Positions 37,557 through 46,082 of a stretch of 64,000 nt of DNA are shown piece after piece. The position numbers and the translations under genes are program-made. The stretch's first letter is position 1. Every line of letters starts with the position of its first letter. The notes below the pieces were generated by a model. It saw only the letters and a program-made list of their open reading frames with translations. It did no database searches and had not been told where the DNA came from. The stretch is from Clostridium estertheticum (GTDB lineage: Bacteria; Bacillota; Clostridia; Clostridiales; Clostridiaceae). Location of the stretch: the NCBI RefSeq assembly GCF_011065935.2, contig NZ_JAAMNH020000001.1, positions 4,423,001 through 4,487,000 on the forward strand. The letters run 5' to 3'.

Positions 37557-37918
37557 TTATTGTATTTTCCATGTTAATTTTAACATATTAGTTTTTCTTC
37601 ATCACTCAATTATTCTTACCCCTAGCAGATATATAGTTACATTGTGCTAAACATACGTTCTTGTTAAGAGTAATAATATCAAAAACCGTAAAAATTACTT
37701 GTATATTATCAATCAAAGTTTATATTATACTTACGAACTTATTTTAAACTTAAAGGAGTGTCTTTAATTGATTCAAACCGTACTCTTATTTCTGCAAAGA
37801 GTTATAAAAACATATTGGATTATTACTATATAAAAAACACTAATATTTGTATATAATCATGTTAGAGTTTAATTGAAAAATAATTATGAAATAAAGGGGT
37901 GAGTTTTAGTGAGGCTAA

Positions 37919-38947
37919 ATGTCTTACTATGAAGCATTTATGAAGAATAAAAAAGAAGTTAATTTTACAATGGAACAGTTAGCAGATTTTTTAAAAAGAT
38001 ATCCTGTTCATGGTTTAAAAGATTCTAATTATGTTATGCAAGATGAAACAGATGTCTACTTGGTTGCATTTAAATACTATGTAGAACATGGCGAAGACAT
38101 AATGGCTGATTATTATAGAATTAAAGACACAGCATTTACTGCCTATAATATGGATGTATATAGAGAATATTATAGTCATGGTTATCAATCGTTTGATATA
38201 TTACGAAATATAATATCAGATCTTAAATTTGTCATTAATTATGATGTTACTTGGAATGCAGATTTAATTCTAAATACAGTAGGTTTCAGCAGGGAAAATC
38301 TAAAAAAATGCCTATATGAAATAGAAAATGACTTTCCTAAACATGCGGAAGAAAATAAATTAAATAAGAAAAAAGAACATGAAAACTATATAGAAAAATA
38401 CTATGAAACAGAAAGAACTTTAACTAAAGAGGATTTAGATATATTCTTTAATAAAACTATCATGGAAGAAATGAGTTCAAATATAGATAAGAACATAGTT
38501 GATGTTACAAATATAAAGTATCCACTTTTAGTATTCTTTTATAAAGATAATAAGATTATCTCTATAAATAAAGTTGTTAAAGGTCTTGAGGCATCCTTAG
38601 TAAATCATAAAAAAAGTAAAGATTTTGATAGTTATACCTATATTTATATTAATGAAGGTATTATTGATGATATTTTATCAGAAGCATTTATAAGAATTAA
38701 CCCATCTAACATGATATCAAATGCGATTACTATAAAGAATTCAATATATAGAACATTAAAACAAATTAAACAAAGATATAAAGATAAAACAAGCCTATAT
38801 TTAAAGGATTTGTTTTGTGAATTCCCCATAAATAATGGAGAGTTTAAAGGTGCTATGGATAAATGTGGTTTTAAATATGATCCTAATGACGGGACTAACT
38901 GGTACTTTAATATATCTAAAAAGTTTCCGATATTATTAGTAAAATAG
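37919..38947 (+). CDS. Hypothetical protein, 342 aa
   Basis: Intact frame with a ribosome site (GTGAGG) 5 nt before the ATG. No signal peptide or transmembrane segment. Mixed helical protein with a charged linker (NKLNKKKEHENYIEKYYETERTLTKEDLD, residues 145-175). The C-terminus reads like a winged-helix segment (YRTLKQIKQRYKDKTSLYLKDLFCEFPINNGEFKGAMDKCGFKYDPNDGTNWYF). No family recognised. Its setting among decayed restriction and nuclease genes suggests an accessory or defence role, but that is only context. Confidence 0.7.
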   Translation: MSYYEAFMKNKKEVNFTMEQLADFLKRYPVHGLKDSNYVMQDETDVYLVAFKYYVEHGEDIMADYYRIKDTAFTAYNMDVYREYYSHGYQSFDILRNIISDLKFVINYDVTWNADLILNTVGFSRENLKKCLYEIENDFPKHAEENKLNKKKEHENYIEKYYETERTLTKEDLDIFFNKTIMEEMSSNIDKNIVDVTNIKYPLLVFFYKDNKIISINKVVKGLEASLVNHKKSKDFDSYTYIYINEGIIDDILSEAFIRINPSNMISNAITIKNSIYRTLKQIKQRYKDKTSLYLKDLFCEFPINNGEFKGAMDKCGFKYDPNDGTNWYFNISKKFPILLVK

Positions 38948-39150
38948 ATACACTTATACAATTATTTAAGACTATATTAGAGCAAACTCATAATGTAAAT
39001 GTTATAACTTTGGCACTATTCTTTTCTTATTATATCTTTGTGGAATACATTTCTCATGTATTTTAATGTTGAATGTAGGATTCACCTTATATAAGCAACA
39101 ATCGGTGTTATACTATATTTATAAAGTAAAACTATGGGGAGTGGGGCAGT

Positions 39151-39947
39151 ATGAAGAACAAGGAAGAGGATAAAATTGGAACATGTGCTTTGTGTAAAAA
39201 GGAGAATTGTACTTTAGAGTTAAGTCATATTATACCTAAATTTGTTTTTAGGAGAATTATTAAAAAATCTGCTACTGGATTTATGCGTAATCCTTTTAAT
39301 CCAGATGAAAGAATTCAAGATGGGGACAAACAGTATCTATTATGCGGAGATTGTGAAGATTTATTTAATGTTTCAGAAACATTATTTGCAAATAAAATTT
39401 TTCACCCATATAAGGGAGATGCTTTAAAGGAATTTAAATATGAAGAATGGTTAAGTTTTTTTATTTCTTCTGTTAATTGGCGTAATCTTTATTTAGATGT
39501 TTTAGATTTCAAGTCAAGTAATTCAATATCGGAGCAAGAGTTAGATGTTCTAGTTGAAAGTGAAGAGATCTTAAGAGATTATTTACTTAGTAGAACAAAA
39601 AATATATCTGGACTGTAACTTTCAAAGATTATAATGGATACTATGTTATATCTAATATTTCGGGAATTTTAATATGTACAATTCTAAAAAAACCCAGAAA
39701 AGAAAAGTGGAAAAACACTTATATAAAAATTAAAAAGGGAAGTTATAAGGTTGGAAAGCAAAGAATAAAAAGCCCAGTAATGGGAGATGTAATGAAGTAT
39801 ATGAATGAATGCAGAACGGCTCAAAAAAAAATATCAGAAGAACAATCCGCTAAGATAATAAAAGTTATTGAAAAAGATCCACAAAAGTATATGAACAGTG
39901 AAATATATAAGAATCAGTTATTAGATAGAAAACTGAAGAAAGATTAA
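39151..39947 (+). pseudogene. HNH-like zinc protein gene, frame broken
   Basis: The first 155 codons (39151-39618) have CALCKKENCTLELSHIIPKFVFRR and LLCGDCEDLF, the CxxC...H...CxxC arrangement of HNH/zinc-finger nucleases. A second open stretch in another frame (from about 39610 to 39947) reads WTVTFKDYNGYYVISNISGILICTILKKP and ends QLLDRKLKKD. A frame change or small deletion near 39610 probably separates parts of one gene. The ATG at 39151 has GGGGAGTGGGG upstream. Exact family unknown. Confidence 0.5.
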
Positions 39948-39993
39948 ACAGTAATTTTATGCATAAAGATACTTAATATACATTCCTAGTACA

Positions 39994-40120
39994 CCTCATA
40001 GTTGTACGCAAGAAAAAACCACCTATACGTTCAGTACAGGTGGAGTTGTATTTGTTACATTTATTAGGCTACCTAGTTTCAACGTTTATGAGGGTTTTCA
40101 GGATACCCCATAGTTGTACG
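39994..40120. repeat. Direct repeats around a minus-strand terminator-like hairpin
   Basis: CCTCATAGTTGTACG (39994-40008) and CCCCATAGTTGTACG (40106-40120) flank about 97 bp. Inside, CCACCT...AGGTGG (40019-40044) would be followed by T6 on the minus strand. No gene is visible that this hairpin would terminate. Confidence 0.5.
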
Positions 40121-40127
40121 GCTACTA

Positions 40128-40159
40128 ATGCAAAGCCCTCAATTATGAGGGCTTTGCAT
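40128..40159 (+). terminator. Stem-loop with 14-bp perfect stem
   Basis: ATGCAAAGCCCTCA (40128-40141) pairs with TGAGGGCTTTGCAT (40146-40159), loop ATTA. The T-run is short. It lies about 180 bp after the HNH-like relic. Confidence 0.6.
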
Positions 40160-40171
40160 TTGCAAAATAAC

Positions 40172-40191
40172 GGGGACAGTTAACAACTAAT
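40172..40191 (+). repeat. GGGACAGTTAACAACTAAT repeat, first copy
   Basis: A 19-bp word identical to 42087-42105; the two copies flank the amidohydrolase gene and palindromic copy C. Confidence 0.75.
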
Positions 40192-40218
40192 CATACTATT
40201 TCATTTTCAAATTAACTC

Positions 40219-40451
40219 TTTTTTATTAAAGGATGCTAACAAAAGTATATGTTGCATAGAAATGCATTTGAATAAGCCTTAGTAATTCATAATTTATTTT
40301 ATTTTCAGATGCGTAAATAAAAAAGCATGTTTGAGCGGAGCGAGTTTGCTTTTTTAGCATCTGTAAATAAAATAAATTGTAGAATCACTTGGCGACATGA
40401 AAGCATTTCAAGCAATATATACTTTTCGTTATAGCATCCTCTAATAAAAAA
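40219..40451. repeat. Nested palindromic repeat, copy C
   Basis: The outer arm AAAGGATGCTAAC pairs with GTTATAGCATCCTCT. The middle arms are AAGTATATGTTGC...CTTAGTAATTC with their partners. The inner hairpin is AAAAAAGCA/TGCTTTTTT with the loop GTTTGAGCGGAGCGAGTT. Compared with copies B and D the outer stem has matched changes on both sides. It lies upstream of the amidohydrolase gene. Confidence 0.8.
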
Positions 40452-40488
40452 TTTTAGTTCAAATAAGATATTCAAAGGAGATGTTAAA

Positions 40489-42087
40489 ATGCCTGCATAC
40501 ATCAACGGAAACATTATAACTTTAGATGGAGACAAATTATGTGAAGCATTTTATGTAGAACATGGTATTTTTAAAGCAGTAGGCACTAATGAAGAAATAT
40601 TGTGCTTATCTAAGCCAAATGACATCATAGTTGATCTTAAAGGTAATACCGTTGTTCCGGGCTTTAATGATGCCCATATGCATTTTTTAAACTATGCTAC
40701 TCAAAAGAATAATGTTAACTTATTAAATATCCCCTCTATTGATGAACTCATAAGTGTAACTAAAGAACACATAAAAGCTCGTAGTATTTCAGATGGGCAA
40801 TGGATAATTTCTAGAGGTTGGAATCATAATTTATTTTCCGAAAGAAGACTTCCAACTAGATATGACCTTGATAAAATAAGTAGGTCGCACCCTATATATT
40901 TTGCCAGAATATGCGGCCATATAGGAGTGCTTAATTCTAAGGCCTTAGAATTACTAAATATCAACTCCAAAACTAAAAATCCAGAGGGTGGTATTATTGA
41001 CAGTGAAAATGGAATTCCAACAGGAATACTTAGAGAAAATGCACTGAATTTAGTCTCAAGCGTGCTACCTAAAATGCCCAAGGAGGAAATTAAAACCTTA
41101 TTAAAGTCCGCTTTTATGGATGCTCTAAAGGTAGGTATTACCACCATCCAAACTGAAGATCTAACGCACTGCGGATGTTTGCAGAACTTACTGGAAGCCT
41201 ATAGAGAATTAGAAGTAGAACAAGCTCTTCCCCTAAGATTTATTCTACAATTAAACTTGCCTAATGAGAAAAGTCTATCAGAAGCGATTAATTTAAAATT
41301 AAAATCCACTTTAGGAAGTAATATGTTGAAGATAGGCCCCGTAAAATTATTTCAAGATGGATCCTTAGGTGGTAGAACTGCTGCTATGAAAGAGGAGTAC
41401 TGCGATGTAGCCACTACAGGCGTTTTAATTTACAACCAGGCTTCTCTAGATAACATTACTAAACTTGCGCATAATGCTGGCTTTCAAATAACTATCCATG
41501 CTATAGGAGATAATGCTACAGAAACTATTTTAAATTCTTATGAAAAAATAATAACTGCCTCTGAAAATAAAGATTTGCGATTAACCATAGTTCACTGTCA
41601 GTTCACTAACGATGAATTACTTAACAAATTTAAAAAACTAAATATAGTGGCTAACGTTCAACCTTCCTTTGTTATGACTGATTATCCTATTGTAGAAAGT
41701 GCAGTTGGGAAAACCCGTGCAGAAAAAAGTTATGTTTGGAAAGACATGTTAGGTTTAAATATTCCAGTTGCCTTTAGCTCCGATGCACCAATTGAGAGTT
41801 TTAACCCTATAGAAGGTATATATGCAGCAGTTACTAGGAAAGATTTAAAAGGGTACCCTAAAGAAGGCTGGTACAGTTCTCAAAACTTAACTGTTGTTGA
41901 AGCTTTAAAAGCCTATACTCTAGGTTCTGCTTACATGAGCTTTGAAGAAGATATTAAAGGCAGTATATCTATAGGAAAATTAGCTGATTTTGTTGTCTTG
42001 TCAGAGGATATTGTGCATACTGAAAAAGACAATATAAAGAATATAAATGTTTTACAAACCTACGTAGGTGGCGTAAAAATGTTTTAG
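40489..42087 (+). CDS. YtcJ-type amidohydrolase
   Basis: 532-aa metal-dependent hydrolase of the amidohydrolase superfamily (Amidohydro_3). The first metal motif is VVPGFNDAHMHFLNY (HxH). Others are ITIHAIGDNATETIL and LTIVHCQFTN (His ligands) and AFSSDAPIESFNPIEGIYAAVTR (the Asp). N- and C-terminal strands form the small beta-sandwich (YINGNIITLDGD and SISIGKLADFVVLSEDI). YtcJ relatives hydrolyse varied amides; the substrate is unknown. Good ribosome site AAAGGAGATG. Confidence 0.9.
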   Translation: MPAYINGNIITLDGDKLCEAFYVEHGIFKAVGTNEEILCLSKPNDIIVDLKGNTVVPGFNDAHMHFLNYATQKNNVNLLNIPSIDELISVTKEHIKARSISDGQWIISRGWNHNLFSERRLPTRYDLDKISRSHPIYFARICGHIGVLNSKALELLNINSKTKNPEGGIIDSENGIPTGILRENALNLVSSVLPKMPKEEIKTLLKSAFMDALKVGITTIQTEDLTHCGCLQNLLEAYRELEVEQALPLRFILQLNLPNEKSLSEAINLKLKSTLGSNMLKIGPVKLFQDGSLGGRTAAMKEEYCDVATTGVLIYNQASLDNITKLAHNAGFQITIHAIGDNATETILNSYEKIITASENKDLRLTIVHCQFTNDELLNKFKKLNIVANVQPSFVMTDYPIVESAVGKTRAEKSYVWKDMLGLNIPVAFSSDAPIESFNPIEGIYAAVTRKDLKGYPKEGWYSSQNLTVVEALKAYTLGSAYMSFEEDIKGSISIGKLADFVVLSEDIVHTEKDNIKNINVLQTYVGGVKMF

Positions 42088-42105
42088 GGACAGTTAACAA
42101 CTAAT
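42087..42105 (+). repeat. GGGACAGTTAACAACTAAT repeat, second copy
   Basis: Begins at the last base of the amidohydrolase stop codon and is identical to the copy at 40172. Confidence 0.75.
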
Positions 42106-42118
42106 GTGCATAGCACAG

Positions 42119-42160
42119 AAAAAGGAGTATAAATTTCATATAGAAATTTATACTCCTTTT
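42119..42160. terminator. Bidirectional terminator between convergent genes
   Basis: AAAGGAGTATAAATTTC pairs with GAAATTTATACTCCTTT, 5-nt loop; T-run on either strand. Confidence 0.85.
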
Positions 42161-42164
42161 AAAA

Positions 42165-42548
42165 TTATTTTTTATTGTTACTATTATTATTGTTTTTAAT
42201 TCTATTGGGTTTAGCCTTAGGCCTCATTACAATGTCGGCCTTCTTATCTTTTTTAGAACCTATTGTATAATTTGTAGTTGGAACATTTCTCTTTTTAATA
42301 AAGCCTGACAAATCCATAAACCATAAAAATAAGAATACAAATACTCCTGGTATCACATAGTTTGCTACATATTTTGGCATAGTTGGCCATACAAGCATAG
42401 GAACCACAAATAATACCATAGCGAGCCCAAGTATTATCCACTTGTTAACCTTTACCTTATATAGTACATAAGTTTTTAATACATTATATACCACAAGAAC
42501 AACAATTGAAAATGCCACGATGCTAAGTATTGTTATAAAGGTACTCAT
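42165..42548 (-). CDS. Hypothetical small membrane protein
   Basis: 127 aa. Three transmembrane helices at about residues 3-25, 37-58 and 62-83 (TFITILSIVAFSIVVLVVYNVL; WIILGLAMVLFVVPMLVW; YVIPGVFVFLFLWFMDL). The cytosolic tail is strongly basic and Asn-rich (KKDKKADIVMRPKAKPNRIKNNNNSNNKK). The ATG follows AGAGGGGAT. No family recognised. It shares a terminator with the amidohydrolase gene. Confidence 0.7.
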   Translation of the reverse strand: MSTFITILSIVAFSIVVLVVYNVLKTYVLYKVKVNKWIILGLAMVLFVVPMLVWPTMPKYVANYVIPGVFVFLFLWFMDLSGFIKKRNVPTTNYTIGSKKDKKADIVMRPKAKPNRIKNNNNSNNKK

Positions 42549-42898
42549 TTTATCCCCTCTTTTCTATAATTTGCATGAAAATAAACGTATACTATACATT
42601 ATCAAACATTTTTCAATATATATCAATAGCTTATGCATTAATTTATATATTTATATTTGTATTCGAAAAAAAATATGATAAAATATTTGTGGGTAGTATC
42701 GAACACGAACTGCACCGAATTGTTTAGCATATTATTAGCGGCTTTATCCACATCGGTGGCATAATCCACAGTGGTGGCTAATCCATTAAAACAGCTTAGT
42801 TTGTTTTTTCTGCTCATATCTTTATGAATGAGACAGCTATACAGGAGTCTTCCACCCTCAGATACCTGAGGTTACTGTATTACATTGGAGGCGATATT
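42549..42898. other. Leader region upstream of the panG remnant
   Basis: No intact gene. At about 42746-42785 two small tandem hairpins occur (TCCAC-ATCG-GTGG and TCCAC-AGTG-GTGG). The position before pantothenate genes recalls the paired hairpins of the pan RNA motif, but I cannot match its conserved bulged bases. Confidence 0.35.
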
Positions 42899-43280
42899 AT
42901 GGTTATCGGCTTTATTTGTTGTGGAAAGGTAGGTTTTTCCCTTGGAAAATATTTTTCCTTGAAAGGAATAACGTTATCTGGATACTATAGTAAATTATAC
43001 AAAGATGCTAAAGAAGCATCTGAATTTACTAACTCAAAAGCTTATGAAAACATTAATGATTTGGTACGGGATAGTTCAATGATTTTTATTACTACTCGCA
43101 GAAATTATCAAATTTAGACTTAACTAATAAAATAATATGTCATACTAGTGGTTCCTTAACCTCTAGCATTTTTTTAGATAAAAACAATTCAGATGCATTC
43201 GCATATTCAATTCACCCTATTTTCCCATTTTCTGATAAATATAATGCTTATAAGAACTTACAAAATGCTCGTTTTTCTAT
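42899..43280 (+). pseudogene. panG: 5' part of panG (DUF2520-type ketopantoate reductase)
   Basis: The ATG at 42899 has TTGGAGGCG upstream. The frame has a Rossmann start IGFICCGKVGFSLGKYFSLKG and SSMIFITT, then a frameshift near 43100. It continues LDLTNKIICHTSGSLTSS..AYSIHPIFPFSDKYNAYKNLQNARFS, a strong match to DUF2520-type PanG, the alternative ketopantoate reductase of Firmicutes. The gene is cut after TTTCTAT by the TnpB element. The 3' part resumes at 44875. Confidence 0.8.
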
Positions 43281-44874
43281 CGTATTATGAAAAGGGTACA
43301 CCCATCTTCTATAAGTGGGTGGTGAATTTTCATTTGGCGTTAGCCAACCTTGTAGCAACCTCTTTTATTATTTTTTTATAAATAAAGTAAATTGTTATAT
43401 TTTTTTGGATATAGTAAATAATATTATTATGAATATTCAAGAGCGGAGGATTCATAATGACTAAAAAAATTACTAAATCAGTCTTATTTGGTGTTCAAAA
43501 ACAACAGCTTAAGCATTTAAATTCTAGCAATTATGAAGCTCTTAGAGGACTATGTTTTTTATCTAAAAATATGTATAACGTAGCTTTATATAATATTAGA
43601 CAATATTATTTTACTGAAAAGAAGTTTCTTGGATACAACAGCAATTATCACCTATGTAAATATAATGAGAATTACACTATGCTTAATAGTAATTCAGCAC
43701 AGCAAATGCTGAAAGTTGCTGATAGAAACTTCAAGTCATTTTTTGCTTTAATAAAAATGGCTAAAAAAGGAGAATATCAATATAGAGATATTAAATTACC
43801 TGGGTACTTACCTAAAGATGGATTTTTTAATCTTATCTTTAATGAATTTAATTCTTCTAAAGATAAATTTTCAGTACCAATGTCAACTACTTTCAAAAGG
43901 CTTTATGGTAAGGTTGAGATTAACATACCTTCAAATTTAAAAGGTAAGGCAATTAAAGAAGTTAGGATATTACCTAAAAATGATGCAAGGTTCTTTGAAA
44001 TTCAATGGGTATATGAAATTGATGAGTTCAAAGGAAATTTAAATAAAAACAACACACTTGCTATTGATTTAGGAATAGATAATTTATGTGCTTGTACTAT
44101 TAATGATGGTAAAGCATTTATAATTGACGGAAAAAAACTTAAATCCATTAATCAATGGGCTAATAAGGAAAATAGTAGACTCCAATCAATTAAAGATAAG
44201 CAAAAGATTAAAACGACCACTAAAGCTCAGAAGAAACTATGGAATAAAAGGAGTAATAGAGTTAATGATTATCTCAATAAGACCGTTAGGGTAATTATTG
44301 ATTATTGTTTAAATAACGATATAGGTAGTATTGTAGTTGGTTATAACCCAACTATTCAAAGAAAAGTAAATTTGGGTAAAGTCAATAATCAAAACTTTGT
44401 TAATATTCCAATTGGTAATATAAGAGAAAGGCTGACTTATCAGAGCCAAAGATATAATATTAATTTAATAGAACAAGAAGAAAGCTATACTTCAAAAGCT
44501 GATTTTTTAGCAAATGATAGTATGCCTATTTATAGTGCTTTGAATAAGAAAAGATACTTATTTAGTGGTAAAAGAATATCAAGAGGACAATACAAATCAT
44601 CTAAAGACTTGATATTAAATGCTGATATAAATGGCTCACTTAATATAATGAGAAAATCTAACATAAAACAAATTAACTTAAATCATAAAGAGTATTTAAA
44701 CCCCATAAGGACAAGAATAGCTTAAATGTAGGCTGGGAATAGAAATATTTACAGTATAGGGCGTACTTGGACACGCCAAAAAGAATAAGGCTGCCTAATT
44801 TATTAGGTCCAAAGTTAAAGCAAACTTCTTTATAAAAAAGAATCCCCTTCCTCTACAGGTGGGGGAGGGTTCAA
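43281..44874 (+). mobile_element. IS200/IS605-type element carrying only tnpB (IS1341-like)
   Basis: About 1594 bp. Joining the flanks (TTTTCTAT and TGAAGGACC) restores the panG reading SIEGPE, which fixes both ends. The left end has a small hairpin CACCCA/TGGGTG (43299-43321). The right end has a G-rich hairpin (CCCTTCCTC with GGGGGAGGG) and finishes in TTCAA. There are no inverted repeats or target duplication, as expected for this family. tnpA is absent, so movement would need TnpA in trans. The right end is where a guide (omega) RNA would be expected. Confidence 0.82.
43457..44725 (+). CDS. tnpB: TnpB (OrfB), RNA-guided nuclease of IS200/IS605 elements
   Basis: 422 aa, intact. The RuvC acids are seen as LAIDLGIDNLCACT (first Asp), NLIEQEESYTSKADF (Glu) and LNADINGSLNIM (last Asp). 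The Arg-rich helix SRLQSIKDKQKIKTTTKAQKKLWNKRSNRVNDYLNKTVRVIIDY is the bridge-like region. Unlike many TnpB proteins there is no CxxC...CxxC zinc finger between Glu and the last Asp; that stretch reads SMPIYSALNKKRYLFSGKRISRGQY. TnpB cuts DNA next to a short 5' motif, guided by RNA from the element's right end. Ribosome site GCGGAGG. Confidence 0.92.
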   Translation: MTKKITKSVLFGVQKQQLKHLNSSNYEALRGLCFLSKNMYNVALYNIRQYYFTEKKFLGYNSNYHLCKYNENYTMLNSNSAQQMLKVADRNFKSFFALIKMAKKGEYQYRDIKLPGYLPKDGFFNLIFNEFNSSKDKFSVPMSTTFKRLYGKVEINIPSNLKGKAIKEVRILPKNDARFFEIQWVYEIDEFKGNLNKNNTLAIDLGIDNLCACTINDGKAFIIDGKKLKSINQWANKENSRLQSIKDKQKIKTTTKAQKKLWNKRSNRVNDYLNKTVRVIIDYCLNNDIGSIVVGYNPTIQRKVNLGKVNNQNFVNIPIGNIRERLTYQSQRYNINLIEQEESYTSKADFLANDSMPIYSALNKKRYLFSGKRISRGQYKSSKDLILNADINGSLNIMRKSNIKQINLNHKEYLNPIRTRIA

Positions 44875-45246
44875 TGAAGGACCTGAAATCATATACAGGC
44901 GCTTGAAGCTTTTATTCATTCTTTAGGTAATAAATCTTTTGTTATTAATAAAGAGGATAAGGCCCTTTACCACTTAGCTAGCGTCACAGTATCAAATTTA
45001 GTATTATCTTTAATTAATACTGGGTGCAGTTACTTAAGTCAATGTGGTATTAGTGAAAATGATGCGCTGCAAGCATTATTGCCCTTGCTTCAAAATAATA
45101 TTGATAATATAAAAACCAAAGGCTTCATTAATGCTTTAACTGGTCCTATTGAAAGAAATGATTTAAACACAGTAAAACAGCATATCGGCGCTATACCACC
45201 AGAAGATATCAAAATGTATAAAAATTTATCACTAAAGCTACTAGTT
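44875..45246 (+). pseudogene. panG: 3' part of panG, fused to panB
   Basis: After the IS right end the frame EGPEII shifts near 44890 and continues QALEAFIHSLGNKSFVINKEDKALYHLASVTVSNLVLSLINTGCSYL..KGFINALTGPIERNDLNTVKQHIGAI, the DUF2520 C-terminal domain. Without a stop it runs at about 45246 into the middle of PanB. The end of panG, the intergenic spacer and the first half of panB have been deleted. Confidence 0.78.
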
Positions 45247-45707
45247 TTATCCATGGGTCATATTGGTCTAACTCCTCAATCTGTTAATATGTTTGGAGGC
45301 ATTAAAGTCCAAGGTAAAAATATTATTGATGCAAAAAAACTTATTGAAGATGCAAAAAAAATAGAAGCAGCAGGTGCCTTTGCTCTTGTACTTGAATGTA
45401 TCCCCTCAAGACTTGCAGATAGGAAATATCTATACCAACTATTGGAATCGGTGCTGGTGGTGGCTGTGACGGGCAAATTTTAGTATATCAGGATATGCTT
45501 AATATGTTCTCAGATCTCAAACCTAAGTTTGTAAAAAACTTTGCAAATGTTGGAGATCTCATGAGAGATGGATTTAAATCCTATATTAAAGAGGTTAATG
45601 AAGGAACTTTTCCCGGATCAGAACACTGTTTTAAAATAGATGATGAAATTTTAAACAAACTATGGCGAAATAAAATAATTTTTTATAATGCAGTAATAAT
45701 TTTTTAA
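45247..45707 (+). pseudogene. panB: 3' part of panB (ketopantoate hydroxymethyltransferase)
   Basis: Begins with MGHIGLTPQSVNMFGGIKVQGK and continues GAFALVLECIPSRLA, the mid-protein PanB core. A frameshift near 45430 moves the rest (PTIGIGAGGGCDGQILVYQDMLNMFSD, then KPKFVKNFANVGDLMRDGFKSYIKEVNEGTFPGSEHCF) into another frame. The Mg- and substrate-binding N-terminal half is missing. With panG also broken, this pathway copy is dead. Confidence 0.82.
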
Positions 45708-45758
45708 AAATTGCAAACACTAATACTGCAAACTTAATTAAAAAAGGAGATGTGTAAG

Positions 45759-45980
45759 TTGAAAGCATTAGATACTACTGCACTTGTATTAGTTATTATA
45801 GGAGCTGTAAATTGGGGGTTAATTGGATTTTTCCGATTTGACCTAGTATCAAGCTTATTTGGTACTGGAACAGCATTTACTAGAATTATATTTTCTCTAG
45901 TAGGTATAGCTGGCCTATATTCTTTATCCTTCTTAGGAAGAGACAGAGATAAAGACATTGACAGAACTGAGGTTAAATAA
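45759..45980 (+). CDS. DUF378 membrane protein
   Basis: About 73 aa with two transmembrane segments (ALVLVIIGAVNWGLIGFF and FTRIIFSLVGIAGLYSLSFL), the DUF378/YuzA pattern with the GAVNWGLIG signature. The TTG at 45759 is taken as start because AAGGAGATG lies 6 nt before it; the ATG at 45750 overlaps that site. Function unknown. Confidence 0.85.
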   Translation: MKALDTTALVLVIIGAVNWGLIGFFRFDLVSSLFGTGTAFTRIIFSLVGIAGLYSLSFLGRDRDKDIDRTEVK

Positions 45981-46005
45981 CCACTAAATAAATATTCTAA
46001 CCATG

Positions 46006-46047
46006 ATAAAAAAGAAGTTGAAATTTAAAATTCAGCTTCTTTTTTAT
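46006..46047. terminator. Terminator shared by DUF378 and the 46083-46523 gene
   Basis: ATAAAAAAGAAGTTGAA pairs with TTCAGCTTCTTTTTTAT (17 positions, one G-T). T6 on both strands. Confidence 0.85.
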
Positions 46048-46082
46048 TTGAATAAATTTCATACGCTCTACTTTGAGAACTT

